A DNA stretch of 64,000 bases from Bacteroidota bacterium (GTDB lineage Bacteria; Bacteroidota; Bacteroidia; SXHM01), in assembly GCA_947479755.1 (NCBI GenBank), contig CANKAM010000004.1:62001-126000 (forward strand), given 5' to 3'. Shown here in pieces: positions 34,295 through 44,291 of this stretch. The position numbers were made by a program, and so were the translations under genes. Under the pieces are notes generated by a model. It saw only the letters and a list, made by a program, of their open reading frames with translations, did no database searches and was not told where the DNA came from. Numbering within the stretch: position 1 is the stretch's first letter; every line of letters begins with the position of its first letter.

Positions 34295-35389
34295 TTGGAA
34301 AAAGGGACATACTACTTAATAGTTTACATAGGTTTTTTCATCACAACCTTCCTGTTTTCGTTTCTTATAAACGGCTTATTCCTGAAATTTTCAAGAACAC
34401 TTGGAATACGAAGCAATGAAAGTAGAGATATACGATGGAGTTCTACAACCAAGCCAGCGTTTGGAGGCATTTCATTTTATATAATCTTTCTGCTTTCAGT
34501 TGCGTCTCATGCTATTTTTTTTCAATCAAATGCATTTCTTGACTTGCAACTGATTGGTGTGCTTACCGCCTGCACACTTGGCTTTATTGTTGGGCTTGCC
34601 GATGACGCATACAACACAAAACCTTTTCTTAAATTTTTTGCGCAGGTTACCTGTGCAGCCATTCTTATCGTTACCGGGACCTACATAAATTTTTTTCCGT
34701 GGGATTGGGTAAATTATCTGCTTACTGCATTTTGGGTTATAGGTTTAATGAACTCTATTAATATGCTTGATAACATGGATGGGATAACCACCAGTGTTTC
34801 CATTTCCGTTGTTCTTTCTGCTATTTTTATGTTGATTACCAATAGTGATTATTCAAATATCCACTTCATTATTCTTATTGGGGTTTTATCTGCATTACTT
34901 GGGTTTTTGTATTTCAATTGGAATCCTTCAAAAATGTATATGGGAGATACGGGGAGTCAGTTTCTGGGTGTTTTCCTAGCTGCAATGGGAATTATTTACT
35001 TCTGGAATGTTTATGCTGTTGATGGAGATATTGCTACCAACCCTAAAATTCAAACTAAGCAATTGATTATTCCTATGCTGGTTTTTATCATTCCTATTAT
35101 TGATACTACAACAGTTGTAATTAATCGTTTATTAAAAGGCCAGTCGCCATTTGTAGGCGGGAAAGACCATACGACTCATCACGTTTCTTATCTTGGCTTC
35201 AGCGACAGTCAGGTGGCCTGGATTTATTTTGACCTTTCATTATTTTCATTGTTATTACTTATTATTATTGAGAAATACATCCTTCACTGGGGGTATATGC
35301 ACTTTTTAATTTTCTTTACTTATTTCCTTGTCTTATTTACTGCATTCTACTCCACCACAAGGATAAATCGCAAAAAAGAACAGAATTGA
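34295..35389 (+). CDS. WecA/MraY-family polyprenyl-phosphate glycosyl-1-phosphate transferase
   Basis: A 364-residue protein with about ten membrane helices. It transfers a sugar phosphate from a nucleotide sugar to undecaprenyl phosphate, the first membrane step of a polysaccharide. The catalytic Asp-Asp motif GLADDAYNTKP, the NMLDNMDGITT loop, the metal-binding YMGDTGSQFLG and the HHVSYLGFSDSQV loop are visible. The HH-type loop fits the WecA/TagO group rather than MraY. The start is TTG, supported by the promoter element 20 bases before. The next gene starts inside its stop (TTGA). Confidence 0.9.
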   Translation: MEKGTYYLIVYIGFFITTFLFSFLINGLFLKFSRTLGIRSNESRDIRWSSTTKPAFGGISFYIIFLLSVASHAIFFQSNAFLDLQLIGVLTACTLGFIVGLADDAYNTKPFLKFFAQVTCAAILIVTGTYINFFPWDWVNYLLTAFWVIGLMNSINMLDNMDGITTSVSISVVLSAIFMLITNSDYSNIHFIILIGVLSALLGFLYFNWNPSKMYMGDTGSQFLGVFLAAMGIIYFWNVYAVDGDIATNPKIQTKQLIIPMLVFIIPIIDTTTVVINRLLKGQSPFVGGKDHTTHHVSYLGFSDSQVAWIYFDLSLFSLLLLIIIEKYILHWGYMHFLIFFTYFLVLFTAFYSTTRINRKKEQN

Positions 35390-36441
35390 ATTTATTTTTA
35401 ACCCGTTGCCTGATTTTTTTGCGCAGCAAGCGATTCTATACGCTTGCTGTTTTGCTGCTGATTATTACAGGAGCAAGGTTATTTATTTTTTCAATTACTA
35501 AAAAAGAAGATGATGAAAATTATCATCGCTATTTTCAGGATAATTATAAAATATTTAGCATTAAAATTCCCGAGAATCTCAGTTTCGCAAATGAGTCTGT
35601 GCCACTTCATGATTTTGATTTTCACGAACGTATTGACCGTGAATTGACTGTAAATACTTACTGGCAAAGCAATACATCTTTTTTCCACAAACGTGCCCAC
35701 CGTTGGTTTCCGGTGATTGAACCAATTCTCAAAAAGAACGGAATTCCTGATGACTTTAAATACCTGGCACTGATTGAAAGCGGACTGACTAACATTGTTT
35801 CTCCTGCAGGAGCAACAGGCTTCTGGCAGCTGATGGAAGAGCCTGCAAAAAAATATGGTTTACAAATTGACAAGGAAGTAGACGAACGCTACAATGTAGA
35901 AAAATCAACGGAAGCAGCGTGTAAATATCTGCATGAAGCGTATTCTATTTTTGGCAACTGGACCATGGCTGCGGCCAGCTACAATATGGGAATGAACGGA
36001 GCGCAGCGCCAATTGGAAAAACAGAAAGTAAACAACTACTACGATTTGCTTTTGGGGGAAGAAACTTCGCGTTATCTATTCCGCATACTTGCTGCCAAAT
36101 GCATTATGGAACACCCACAGGATTATGGCTTTTATCTGCGTAAAAAGGATTTATACCCACCGTTTAAAACGCAAGAAATAATATTGGATACTGCTGTTGT
36201 TGATTTCACTGATTATGCAATTGCAAATAAAGTAAATTACAAAATTCTGAAAATGTTCAATCCTTGGTTGCGCCAAAGTTTCCTCACTAACAAAGAGCGA
36301 AAAAAATACACTATCAAACTTCCTGTTGAAGGCTATACCGATTTTGAGAAATTACTGAACAGCGATGAAGGGCGTGCGATTGATACAGTTTATAGTATTT
36401 CCATTCCTGCCGATACTATTCCTGTAATCAACAACAGGTAA
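35386..36441 (+). CDS. Membrane-anchored lytic transglycosylase (SLT family)
   Basis: A 351-residue protein with one N-terminal membrane helix (about 18-36) and a periplasmic SLT domain (about 100-260). The catalytic Glu131 is in LALIESGLTN, followed by SPAGATGFWQLM and AAASYNMGMNGAQR. It cleaves the glycan backbone of peptidoglycan with formation of an anhydro-muramyl end. The end of the protein (KKYTIKLPVEGYTDFEKL) resembles a degenerate LysM-like tail. The start is a TTG overlapping the previous stop. Confidence 0.9.
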   Translation: MNLFLTRCLIFLRSKRFYTLAVLLLIITGARLFIFSITKKEDDENYHRYFQDNYKIFSIKIPENLSFANESVPLHDFDFHERIDRELTVNTYWQSNTSFFHKRAHRWFPVIEPILKKNGIPDDFKYLALIESGLTNIVSPAGATGFWQLMEEPAKKYGLQIDKEVDERYNVEKSTEAACKYLHEAYSIFGNWTMAAASYNMGMNGAQRQLEKQKVNNYYDLLLGEETSRYLFRILAAKCIMEHPQDYGFYLRKKDLYPPFKTQEIILDTAVVDFTDYAIANKVNYKILKMFNPWLRQSFLTNKERKKYTIKLPVEGYTDFEKLLNSDEGRAIDTVYSISIPADTIPVINNR

Positions 36442-36456
36442 TATCCGATTAAATTT

Positions 36457-39312
36457 ATGATTGAAACCGACAACGAGCAGATAGAGATTTACGGTGCGCG
36501 GGAACACAATCTGAAGAATATTGACGTAATTATTCCTCGCAATAAACTTGTTGTAATAACAGGTTTGAGTGGTAGCGGAAAATCATCGCTTGCTTTTGAC
36601 ACAATTTATGCTGAAGGCCAGCGCAGATATATTGAAAGTTTTTCTGCTTATGCACGCCAATTTTTAGGTTCTCTGGAACGACCTGATGTGGATAAGATTA
36701 ACGGGCTAAGTCCTGTTATTTCCATTGAGCAAAAAACCACCAACAAAAACCCGCGCTCAACAGTTGGAACAATTACCGAGATTTATGATTTCATGCGTTT
36801 GCTTTTTGCACGCGCTGCCGATGCATATTCGTACATAACCAATGAGCGAATGGTGAAATACACCGATGAGGAAATCCTCACGCTAATTCTTAAAAATTTC
36901 AACGGTAAAAAAATAGCATTGCTTGCACCTGTGGTAAAGGGAAGAAAAGGTCATTACCGCGAATTGTTTGAACAATTACTGAAACAAGGTTTTACTAAGG
37001 TGCGCGTAGACGGAGAAGTTCTGGAACTCAACAGTAAGATAAAAATTGACCGCTACAAAACGCACGACATTGAAATTGTTGTTGACAGAATTGAGGCAAA
37101 CGAAGCTTCGCGACAGCGCTTGTCACAGAGTATGCAGACTGCAATGAAGCATGGAAAAGGCTCGCTCATGGTGATGGACAGCGACACTTCAGTTATCCGT
37201 TTTTTTAGTCGTAATCTGATGTGTCCTACTTCGGGTATTGCCTATGATGATCCTGCGCCAAATATGTTTTCGTTCAACTCGCCTTACGGTGCATGCCCGC
37301 GATGCAACGGGCTGGGAACGGTAAGTGAAATTGATGCCAACAAAATTATTCCTGACAAAAAACTGAGCATCAAAAAAGGCGCACTTGTCCCTCTTGGCGA
37401 ATATAAAGACAATTGGATTTTCAGACAGATTGAAGCAATTGGTGAGAAATACAATTTCAAACTTACCGACCCTGTTTCAGATATTTCAGATGATGCCATC
37501 AATGTTATTTTGTATGGCAGCAGCGAAGTTTTTAAAGTACGAGAAAGCGCCTATGGCAGCAGCGGAACAGGCTACTCACTTTCTTTTGAAGGAATTGTAA
37601 ATTTTATTGCCCGACAAAACAATGACGAGCAAAAATCAAAGTCGTTGGAGAACTGGATCACAAGTTTTCTGGAAAAGAAACCGTGTCCGAAATGCCACGG
37701 CAGCAGACTTAAACAAGAGTCACTTTATTTCAGAATTGTAGAAAAAAATATTTACGAACTGGCTTGCATGGACATTCAAATGCTAAACGATTGGTTCAGT
37801 GCCGTAGATGAAAAACTAAGCAAAAAACAATTGGTTATAGCCACCGAAGTTTTAAAAGAAATACGCACTCGCATTGAATTTCTATTGGGTGTTGGCTTGG
37901 ATTATCTTACGCTTAACCGCAGCACTCGCAGTCTTTCAGGTGGTGAGGCACAGCGTATTCGTTTGGCAACTCAGATTGGTTCGGCTTTGGTTGGCGTACT
38001 TTATATTTTGGATGAACCCAGCATCGGCTTGCATCAGCGCGACAACCGCAAACTGATCACAGCCCTAAAAAATCTGCGCGACAGCGGAAACTCGGTGATT
38101 GTGGTAGAACACGATAAAGACATGATTCTTGCTGCCGACCATGTCATAGATATTGGTCCGGGTGCAGGAATTCACGGAGGAAGAATTATTGGCGAAGGGA
38201 GTTTTTTAAAATCTAAAAACAGTTTTAAAATTCCACCAAATACAATCAGCTCAACCATAGATTACATCACAGGTAAAAGACAAATTGAAATTCCTGCCAA
38301 ACGCAGAAAGGGAAACGGGAAATCACTTACTATTAAAGGTGCGTCAGGAAACAATTTAAAAAATGTAACAGTAGAATTTCCGTTAGGAAAGTTCATTTGT
38401 GTTACAGGCGTTTCAGGAAGTGGAAAATCTTCATTGATTAACGAAACTGTTTTTCCTGTGCTAAGCAATTATTTCTACCGCAGCAGTCTGCGACCTCTTG
38501 AACACAAAAGTGTTGAAGGAATAAAAAACATCGACAAAGTAATTGCTATTGACCAAAGTCCTATTGGGCGCACAACACGCAGCAATCCTGCAACCTACAC
38601 CAGTGTTTTCAGTGACATACGTAATCTGTTTGCTCAACTTCCGGAAGCACAAATTCGCGGCTACAAACCGGGGCGTTTTTCATTCAATGTTCCGGGCGGA
38701 AGATGCGAAACCTGTATGGGCGGTGGAGTACGCACAATAGAAATGAATTTCCTGCCTGATGTTTATGTGCATTGCGAAACCTGCAACGGTAAAAAATACA
38801 ACCGCGAAACGCTGGAAGTCCGCTACAAAGGCAAAAGTATTTACGATGTACTAAACCTGGACATTGATTCAGCAGTTGAATTTTTTGAAAGCATTCCAAG
38901 TATCGTTGGCAAAATAAGAACCATGCAAAATGTAGGACTTGGTTATATCACGTTGGGCCAAAGCAGTGTAACCCTTTCGGGTGGCGAAGCGCAACGCATA
39001 AAGCTTGCAACAGAACTTAGTAAACGCGATACAGGAAATACGTTTTACATTCTTGACGAACCAACCACGGGTTTACATTTTGAAGACATTCGCGTGTTGC
39101 TGCAAGCACTGAATTCATTAGTAGAAAAAGGCAACACTGTTGTTGTAATTGAACACAACCTTGACATTATAAAAGTTGCTGACCACATAATTGACCTTGG
39201 TCCCGAAGGTGGTGAACGTGGCGGAAAAATTCTTTGTGAAGGCACACCCGAACAAGTGGCAAAAGCCAAGAACAGCTTTACTGCTGAATTTCTTAAAGAA
39301 GAGTTGAATTAA
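36457..39312 (+). CDS. uvrA: Excinuclease ABC subunit A
   Basis: A 951-residue DNA damage sensor of nucleotide excision repair, full length. It has two ABC ATPase modules, each with an inserted zinc module. The first Walker A is [20 protein letters not shown], with zinc CxxC motifs CPRCNG and CPKCHG and signature [17 protein letters not shown]. The second Walker A is [14 protein letters not shown], with [14 protein letters not shown] and [15 protein letters not shown]. The UvrB-binding and DNA-binding regions are in place. It starts 15 bases after the transglycosylase. Confidence 0.98.
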   Translation: MIETDNEQIEIYGAREHNLKNIDVIIPRNKLVVITGLSGSGKSSLAFDTIYAEGQRRYIESFSAYARQFLGSLERPDVDKINGLSPVISIEQKTTNKNPRSTVGTITEIYDFMRLLFARAADAYSYITNERMVKYTDEEILTLILKNFNGKKIALLAPVVKGRKGHYRELFEQLLKQGFTKVRVDGEVLELNSKIKIDRYKTHDIEIVVDRIEANEASRQRLSQSMQTAMKHGKGSLMVMDSDTSVIRFFSRNLMCPTSGIAYDDPAPNMFSFNSPYGACPRCNGLGTVSEIDANKIIPDKKLSIKKGALVPLGEYKDNWIFRQIEAIGEKYNFKLTDPVSDISDDAINVILYGSSEVFKVRESAYGSSGTGYSLSFEGIVNFIARQNNDEQKSKSLENWITSFLEKKPCPKCHGSRLKQESLYFRIVEKNIYELACMDIQMLNDWFSAVDEKLSKKQLVIATEVLKEIRTRIEFLLGVGLDYLTLNRSTRSLSGGEAQRIRLATQIGSALVGVLYILDEPSIGLHQRDNRKLITALKNLRDSGNSVIVVEHDKDMILAADHVIDIGPGAGIHGGRIIGEGSFLKSKNSFKIPPNTISSTIDYITGKRQIEIPAKRRKGNGKSLTIKGASGNNLKNVTVEFPLGKFICVTGVSGSGKSSLINETVFPVLSNYFYRSSLRPLEHKSVEGIKNIDKVIAIDQSPIGRTTRSNPATYTSVFSDIRNLFAQLPEAQIRGYKPGRFSFNVPGGRCETCMGGGVRTIEMNFLPDVYVHCETCNGKKYNRETLEVRYKGKSIYDVLNLDIDSAVEFFESIPSIVGKIRTMQNVGLGYITLGQSSVTLSGGEAQRIKLATELSKRDTGNTFYILDEPTTGLHFEDIRVLLQALNSLVEKGNTVVVIEHNLDIIKVADHIIDLGPEGGERGGKILCEGTPEQVAKAKNSFTAEFLKEELN

Positions 39313-39657
39313 TGGATGTCTGTTCTAATATTCTTAACTCGTTAACTGCCGTTAATCGAGTATATCAAACTATATGTATGCATATTGAGTTAAACAACTC
39401 AAATGAAAAAAATTGTCCTTACATATTTTAATATCATGTACACTTTAGTAGAGACATTTTTATCCAACGCAAACTATTATCTACTGCTTGCGTTTAGCAC
39501 TATCGTGCTGTTGCAGATGTTCGACTATTAATTCTATCCTGAAGGTTAGTCAGGCATTAGTTTTACCACTCATCGCATCACCTCCTATTTGGTATTTAAA
39601 AAAATATAACTTTACACGGCTAAAAAAATAACAATTTCTTAATTAATCAATAACATT
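39313..39657. other. 345-bp intergenic region after uvrA
   Basis: This region is A/T-rich with no recognised gene. It holds an inverted repeat (AACGCAA ... TTGCGTT, about 39469-39496), a short hairpin AGCAC-TATC-GTGCT near 39498-39511, a possible 31-codon ORF, and a likely promoter (TTTG, 15 bases, TAACTTTA at 39588-39614) 43 bases before the hydrolase start. No terminator for uvrA is obvious. The combination of hairpins with a conserved-looking spacing could be a small RNA, but nothing decides it. Confidence 0.6.
39436..39531 (+). CDS. Possible 31-residue hydrophobic small protein
   Basis: An ORF from ATG to TAA encoding a peptide with a central hydrophobic stretch (NYYLLLAFSTIVLLQMF) long enough to cross a membrane once, with acidic residues at both ends. 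There is no recognisable family, ribosome-binding site or promoter element of its own. I list it only because of the single-helix pattern; chance is a good alternative in an A/T-rich region. Confidence 0.18.
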   Translation: MYTLVETFLSNANYYLLLAFSTIVLLQMFDY

Positions 39658-40893
39658 ATGAATAAAAAATTTTACTCGTTTTTTGCAACACTATTGCTTG
39701 CAACTATTATCACACCTGCGTTTGCGCAATTAGATTGTTCAGATGGAAGGTATTATAACCGCACTTATTTCAGTGCGTTTGACACTACCGATAACATTCT
39801 TTTTGGGTCGGGCCCGGCAGTTGGTAATGGACAAACCCAACTACTTAAAATGTGTGTATTTGAACCTCAGGGCGACCAATTGGCTAAACGCCCGTTGATT
39901 GTTTTCACTTTTGGAGGAAGTTTTGTTACCGGAGAGCGCACACAGGTTTATGCCATGTGCGAAGAGTTTGTTAAAATGGGTTATGTTGTTGCAGCTACTG
40001 ATTACCGCGTTGGGTTTTTCTTCCCGAGCGAAGTAACTACTACACAAGCTGTAGTGCGCGGAATGCACGACATGAAAGCTGCCGTCCGCTACTTTTATAA
40101 AGATGCACAAACCGTTAATGAATTTAACATTGACACTAACTACATTATTGTTGGCGGTGTTTCTGCAGGTGCAATTTGCGCCATTCAAACAGCTTACCTG
40201 CGCGACAACAGCGAAATTCCATCCTACCTTTTAAACGATACAGCAGGAATGGGAGGAGTTGAGGGGTTGAGCGGAAATCCTGGATTTTCATCTAAAGTTG
40301 TAGGTGTAATTGGTTTCAGCGGTACTATCGGAGACACTGCCTGGATTAATGCCGATGAAGCTCCAATTGTGTGCTTACACGATTTGGGCGATCAAACTGT
40401 ACCATACGCAACTGGCCCAATTGCTGTTGGTGGCTTCCCCACAGGCTTAACTGCTCACGGATCAGGAACTATTATTGTAAAAACCGACATACTGAATATT
40501 CCTAATGCACTAAAAACCTACCCCGGAAACGGACACGTAGCTTACCTGCAAGGAACGCAACAAGAGTGGGACGAAGCTGTTGATTTCACCAAAGAATTTG
40601 TTGCTGATTTGGTTTGCGGAAACGCATCTTTGTCTGTTAATGAAACACTAAACGAAAAAGCAGTAAGCATTTACCCTAACCCATCAAACGGAGCATTTAC
40701 CATTACATTTGCCAATGCTGCAAAACAAAACTTTACAGGAACTGTAACAGATGTGATGGGAAGAAAAGTGAAAACGTTCAGCACTAACTCTGAGAAAGTA
40801 AATCTGGATTGCATTGACCTTACAGCAGGAATTTATTCTGTTACTGTTAGCAATGCAACTCAGCGTTTTACAGGGAACGTAATCGTTAAATAA
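39658..40893 (+). CDS. T9SS-sorted alpha/beta hydrolase
   Basis: A 411-residue secreted enzyme. The signal peptide ends at PAFAQ, then an esterase-type alpha/beta hydrolase domain (about 55-315) has the oxyanion region TFGGSFVTGE, nucleophile Ser169 in GGVSAGA and the acid/His region LHDLGDQTVPYATGP with GNGHVAY. Residues 335-411 form a type A C-terminal sorting domain (VSIYPNPSNGAFTI ... DLTAGIYSVTVSN ... GNVIVK), the signal for export by the type IX system and attachment by PorU. Natural substrate unknown; the fold suggests ester hydrolysis. Confidence 0.92.
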   Translation: MNKKFYSFFATLLLATIITPAFAQLDCSDGRYYNRTYFSAFDTTDNILFGSGPAVGNGQTQLLKMCVFEPQGDQLAKRPLIVFTFGGSFVTGERTQVYAMCEEFVKMGYVVAATDYRVGFFFPSEVTTTQAVVRGMHDMKAAVRYFYKDAQTVNEFNIDTNYIIVGGVSAGAICAIQTAYLRDNSEIPSYLLNDTAGMGGVEGLSGNPGFSSKVVGVIGFSGTIGDTAWINADEAPIVCLHDLGDQTVPYATGPIAVGGFPTGLTAHGSGTIIVKTDILNIPNALKTYPGNGHVAYLQGTQQEWDEAVDFTKEFVADLVCGNASLSVNETLNEKAVSIYPNPSNGAFTITFANAAKQNFTGTVTDVMGRKVKTFSTNSEKVNLDCIDLTAGIYSVTVSNATQRFTGNVIVK

Positions 40894-40909
40894 TAAGATT
40901 TGACTTTAG

Positions 40910-40949
40910 TAAATAAAAAGGCTGGCGAATTCGCCAGCCTTTTTATTTA
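40910..40949. terminator. Perfect 40-bp palindrome, bidirectional terminator
   Basis: Two perfect 20-base arms with the centre at GGCGAA|TTCGCC, flanked by AAAAA and TTTTT. It lies 16 bases after the hydrolase stop and 8 bases after the end of the convergent FAD oxidoreductase, so it can serve both transcripts. Confidence 0.9.
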
Positions 40950-40957
40950 TATAAACT

Positions 40958-42091
40958 CTACAAAGTTATCATCTCAGCAGCCTCTTTTCCACTGAGTGTT
41001 CCCAATGCAACTCCCATTCCTCCCATGCGCACCGCGCAATAAATATTGGGGGCAACCTGTTTAATAATGGTGTCCTTCTCCGCTCCTACACCCATAATTC
41101 CGCTCCAGCGTTGTTCAATTTTACAAGTAGTTCCTGGAATTATAACAGTGTTCAGTATTTCTTCTAATCGCTGCTGCACTTTTTCGGTTAACCCAAACTC
41201 TGTAGTTTCTTCTGTTTTAAAATCAAGGTTGCGGCCTCCGCCAAACAAAATGCGATTACCAACATTGCGGAAATAGTAATAACCTTTATCGTAATGGAAA
41301 ACTCCGTTCAGTTTTAAATCCTCAATCGGCTCTGTAATCAACACTTGAGCGCGAGCAGGTTTTACATCTAATTCAGGCAGCAACTGTTTAGCAAAACCAT
41401 TAGTAGCTGCAAGTATTTTTTTTGTTTTCAGTTCAAGATTAGTATTACAGCTTAGCACAACTTCACTTGTTCTTGAGGCGAAATCATTCACTTCTATTCC
41501 ATTAAGGATAATAACACCCAACGACTGAACAAGCCTCAACAGTTCAGCCATCATTTGCCCTGTGTTTACCTGTCCTTCAGCAGTGCTTTCAATTATGTGT
41601 TCCACATTGGAAAAACCGAACGTAGTAATTTTTTCATCCGCTTTACGGAAGCATTTATTAATTCCTGTGGTTTTAAAAATCTGTTCGTTCAGGTAATCTA
41701 ATTTGCTTGCACACTCTTCGTAAAGAGCAGCATCTTCTTTTCCGAAAATTTCAAAGCCTCCGGTTTGAAGAAAACCGATGTTTGTATCGCCAAGATTTTC
41801 GCGCAGCAACTTTAGTCCCTGAAAACGTTTGCCAACCAATGAGAAAACTTTTTCTTCAGAATTAGTTTTCAAATCATCCAATAATTCCGATGGACTTCCG
41901 AAACAGGCAAAACCTGCATTCTTAGTGCTTGCTCCAGTTGGAATAATTCCGCGTTCCAGAATTACAACTTTAAGTTCAGGATTATTTTTCTTTAAGTAAT
42001 ACGCAGAAGAAAGTCCTACAATACCGCTACCAATAATGCAGACATCAATGTGGTTAAAGAAAGTTTCGTTTTCCCAGAAGCTAAAGTTCAT
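40958..42091 (-). CDS. FAD-dependent oxidoreductase (DAO family)
   Basis: A 377-residue flavoprotein of the D-amino-acid oxidase fold. The dinucleotide motif is CIIGSGIVGLSSAYYLKK, the second FAD strand VVILERGIIPTGASTKNAGFAC, and the end has the third FAD contact GGMGVALGTLSGKEAAE. It would oxidise an amine or amino acid. The electron acceptor and substrate are unknown. It follows apaG by 10 bases on the same strand and is probably co-transcribed. Confidence 0.88.
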   Translation of the reverse strand: MNFSFWENETFFNHIDVCIIGSGIVGLSSAYYLKKNNPELKVVILERGIIPTGASTKNAGFACFGSPSELLDDLKTNSEEKVFSLVGKRFQGLKLLRENLGDTNIGFLQTGGFEIFGKEDAALYEECASKLDYLNEQIFKTTGINKCFRKADEKITTFGFSNVEHIIESTAEGQVNTGQMMAELLRLVQSLGVIILNGIEVNDFASRTSEVVLSCNTNLELKTKKILAATNGFAKQLLPELDVKPARAQVLITEPIEDLKLNGVFHYDKGYYYFRNVGNRILFGGGRNLDFKTEETTEFGLTEKVQQRLEEILNTVIIPGTTCKIEQRWSGIMGVGAEKDTIIKQVAPNIYCAVRMGGMGVALGTLSGKEAAEMITL

Positions 42092-42101
42092 GGGCGATAA
42101 A

Positions 42102-42488
42102 TCAATTCAGCATGAAAGGAACCGCCAACTCAAACTCCGGTATTTCAACACGTAATTTTTTATTGTCGGGAACGCGAACCATGTTGTAATAACCACTCAT
42201 TCTGCCTATTGTTGTTTTCAGATTACAGGCCGATTCATAGTTATAATATTCTCCCGGATGCAGAATGGGTTGTTTGCCAACAACACCTTCGCCATCTACT
42301 GTTGTGAGTTCTCCGTTGGAATCAAAAATATCCCAATGGCGACTTAAAAGCTGCACAGGAAAATCATTTGTGTTTTCGATAGTGATTTTATAAGTAAAAA
42401 CGAAGTTGCCGCTGTCCACATCAGAATAGCGCTCTTCGTAGCCTGTTTCTACTGTTATTCTTACTCCGTCTGTTATCTGATTAACCAT
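42102..42488 (-). CDS. apaG: ApaG (DUF525) protein
   Basis: A 128-residue protein of fibronectin-III-like fold. The DUF525 blocks are intact: FVFTYKITIENTNDFPVQLLSRHWDI and GVVGKQPILHPGEYYNYESAC. ApaG proteins are linked to magnesium/cobalt homeostasis in enterobacteria, but their biochemical role is unsettled. A TATACTTG box (one mismatch to TAnnTTTG) lies 20 bases before the start on the minus strand. Confidence 0.93.
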   Translation of the reverse strand: MVNQITDGVRITVETGYEERYSDVDSGNFVFTYKITIENTNDFPVQLLSRHWDIFDSNGELTTVDGEGVVGKQPILHPGEYYNYESACNLKTTIGRMSGYYNMVRVPDNKKLRVEIPEFELAVPFMLN

Positions 42489-42602
42489 GTTGTTAGTTTT
42501 GAACGATGCAAGTATAGTGATTCAATTATATGAACGTAAAAAATGTTAAACTATTTTATTCAATAAATTAAGTTTCCACAAATAACTTATTCTGCAAAAA
42601 AT

Positions 42603-43907
42603 TTAAAAATCACGCAAAGAATTCAGAGATTTTGCTGCAATGACGCGGTCATAATACTGTCCCGCTTCACGGTGATATATGAAAAGTGTATAATTCTGCC
42701 CTGCCTGAGCGTGTGTACCTTCTATAATGCTTTCGTCAGCAATTGCCAGACTGTCATTTTCAGGCATGAAAACATACTCGTAATCATACCAGCCTTGTTT
42801 TAAGAATGCATTGGTTTCGTACTGTTTCTCTTCTGTATTATAAGTCATTTTAAATTCGGGCTTGCATTGCCAGTCACTCAATGCCCCGAAAACATATAAT
42901 GAACCGGGTTGTGAAACTTTATCACTTTTCAAGCGAAAAAAGATGCGAGCATAGTCAGGCTCTATATCATCATCATTGGCTTCCTGCATACTGATGTAGT
43001 ATTGTCCGTTAATATCTGCCATGCTTTGATAGCGTAAGGAACTGCGTCTTTCATCCGGAAAAAGATAAACACTATAGCCATTGTATTCCGTTTCCAGATT
43101 TTGAATTCTGTCGCTGAGAAAACGAATACTACGAAAATCAAAATGCCTGAATTCATTTCCTGCCATAAATGTATTCTTGTCTTCATAATCGTAAATCAAC
43201 AAATTATCTTGTACAAACAAAGGCTGCAAACCGCTGCAGGCATTATCCCATCTGCCGTTTTGTGTGATTGCAATTTTTACATCCGTAAAAGCATTATCAA
43301 TTTTAAATCCTTTGGTGTTAATGGAGAAATCAATTTCGTGACGATACCTGCTGTCGCTTAAAATCGTTGCTTTCTTCACATGCGCATCAATGCCAACTAA
43401 GTTTTCATACACTACAAATCGCCTTGTGAGAACAATGTTTTCTTTATCAAAATCTTCATATACCATCAAGAGATAATTTCCCGACTTGGTTATTTTTGTA
43501 TTTTCATTAGGAACAACACAAGCATAGTGTGTGTAGGTTTGAATGGTGTTAAGCGAATATGCATAAGAATTCAACGGATTTTCCCAGAAGCCACTGATAT
43601 ATTGCGCTGTGCTTAGATTAGAAGGCGTCCAATCAGCATTGCATTGAACAACTCCATACGTGTAATTTTTGTAGCCTCCGTCAAGATCATCAAAATCCAG
43701 TCGCACTACTTCTTCACTATTCAAGGCTATAAAAGGGTACGAAAGCTTCTCGTTGTTATTCTCAAGCAATACGCTTTTAATGTTTTCTTTATAAATATAA
43801 TTCTCGTAGCGCAGCTGGCTGTCCGAAAAATAGTCGTCTTCATCTTGTGCAAGAGTGCATATACTCATAGCAAAAATGGAAAGAAGAATAAGTGTGAACG
43901 TTTTCAA
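42603..43907 (-). CDS. Type IX secretion system plug protein (DUF5103)
   Basis: A 435-residue secreted protein with a signal peptide (MKTFTLILLSIFAMSICTLAQ, start TTG). Its body matches DUF5103 from beginning to end: LRYENYIYKENIKSVLL, LDFDDLDGGYKNYTYGVVQC, NPLNSYAYSLNTIQTYTHY and PGSLYVFGALSDWQCKPEF. In Flavobacterium the family member closes the SprA translocon pore as a plug. I choose the TTG 43907 because a promoter element sits upstream; the ORF runs open to 43985, which would overlap the divergent gene. Confidence 0.85.
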   Translation of the reverse strand: MKTFTLILLSIFAMSICTLAQDEDDYFSDSQLRYENYIYKENIKSVLLENNNEKLSYPFIALNSEEVVRLDFDDLDGGYKNYTYGVVQCNADWTPSNLSTAQYISGFWENPLNSYAYSLNTIQTYTHYACVVPNENTKITKSGNYLLMVYEDFDKENIVLTRRFVVYENLVGIDAHVKKATILSDSRYRHEIDFSINTKGFKIDNAFTDVKIAITQNGRWDNACSGLQPLFVQDNLLIYDYEDKNTFMAGNEFRHFDFRSIRFLSDRIQNLETEYNGYSVYLFPDERRSSLRYQSMADINGQYYISMQEANDDDIEPDYARIFFRLKSDKVSQPGSLYVFGALSDWQCKPEFKMTYNTEEKQYETNAFLKQGWYDYEYVFMPENDSLAIADESIIEGTHAQAGQNYTLFIYHREAGQYYDRVIAAKSLNSLRDF

Positions 43908-43936
43908 ATCAGTAATTTCTGTTTTTATAGGGTGAG

Positions 43937-43944
43937 CAAAGATA
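43937..43944 (-). promoter_or_regulatory. -7 promoter element of the T9SS plug gene
   Basis: On the minus strand this is TATCTTTG followed by CTCACC, 29 bases before the TTG start. It is only 5 bases away from the oppositely oriented element at 43950, so the two polymerases would compete. Confidence 0.55.
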
Positions 43945-43949
43945 ATCCT

Positions 43950-43957
43950 TACTTTTG
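43950..43957 (+). promoter_or_regulatory. -7 promoter element of the His-rich/TonB receptor genes
   Basis: TACTTTTG followed by CAACCC, 7 bases before the TTG start of the His-rich protein. The mRNA would begin at or next to the start codon. Confidence 0.55.
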
Positions 43958-43964
43958 CAACCCA

Positions 43965-44291
43965 TTGAAAGCATATAACAAACATATCGCCTTATTTCTG
44001 TTAGCAGTTCTTTCGGCATTTATCGTGCCTAAAGAACTGGTACATGCGTTTTATGGTCACACCGACACCATTCATGCATTTCATCAATCAGACAGCGATG
44101 CGCCTGTAATAGAAAATGAACACGAACACTGTGAGATACTCAACTTCAATGCTCCGCTTTATTTTTTCACGGTAAACTTTTTTTCTGCCGGTGAACAATT
44201 TTCAACTGTTCAACTTTCAGAAAACTGTCAAAGCTTTTTTAGTTCTCTTGATTTCAGGCTTTTTTCTCTTCGCGGTCCGCCCGCCTGCTGA
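43965..44291 (+). CDS. Small His-rich secreted protein, possible metal-binding partner
   Basis: A 108-residue protein with a signal-anchor-like N-terminus (KHIALFLLAVLSAFIV). The mature part is rich in His, Asp and Glu: HAFYGHTDTIHAFHQ and ENEHEHCEI. It ends in a basic Arg-Gly-Pro-Pro tail. The frame is open further upstream, but the promoter at 43950-43957 makes the TTG at 43965 the most likely start. Its His clusters, and its place before a TonB-dependent receptor, suggest metal binding; this is inference, and I know no characterised member. Confidence 0.6.
   Translation: MKAYNKHIALFLLAVLSAFIVPKELVHAFYGHTDTIHAFHQSDSDAPVIENEHEHCEILNFNAPLYFFTVNFFSAGEQFSTVQLSENCQSFFSSLDFRLFSLRGPPAC

Noticed and set aside
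43644-43964. Upstream extension of the His-rich protein by 107 codons
   Set aside because: It would lie antisense to the T9SS plug coding region and start before the promoter element; the short form from TTG 43965 explains the data better.
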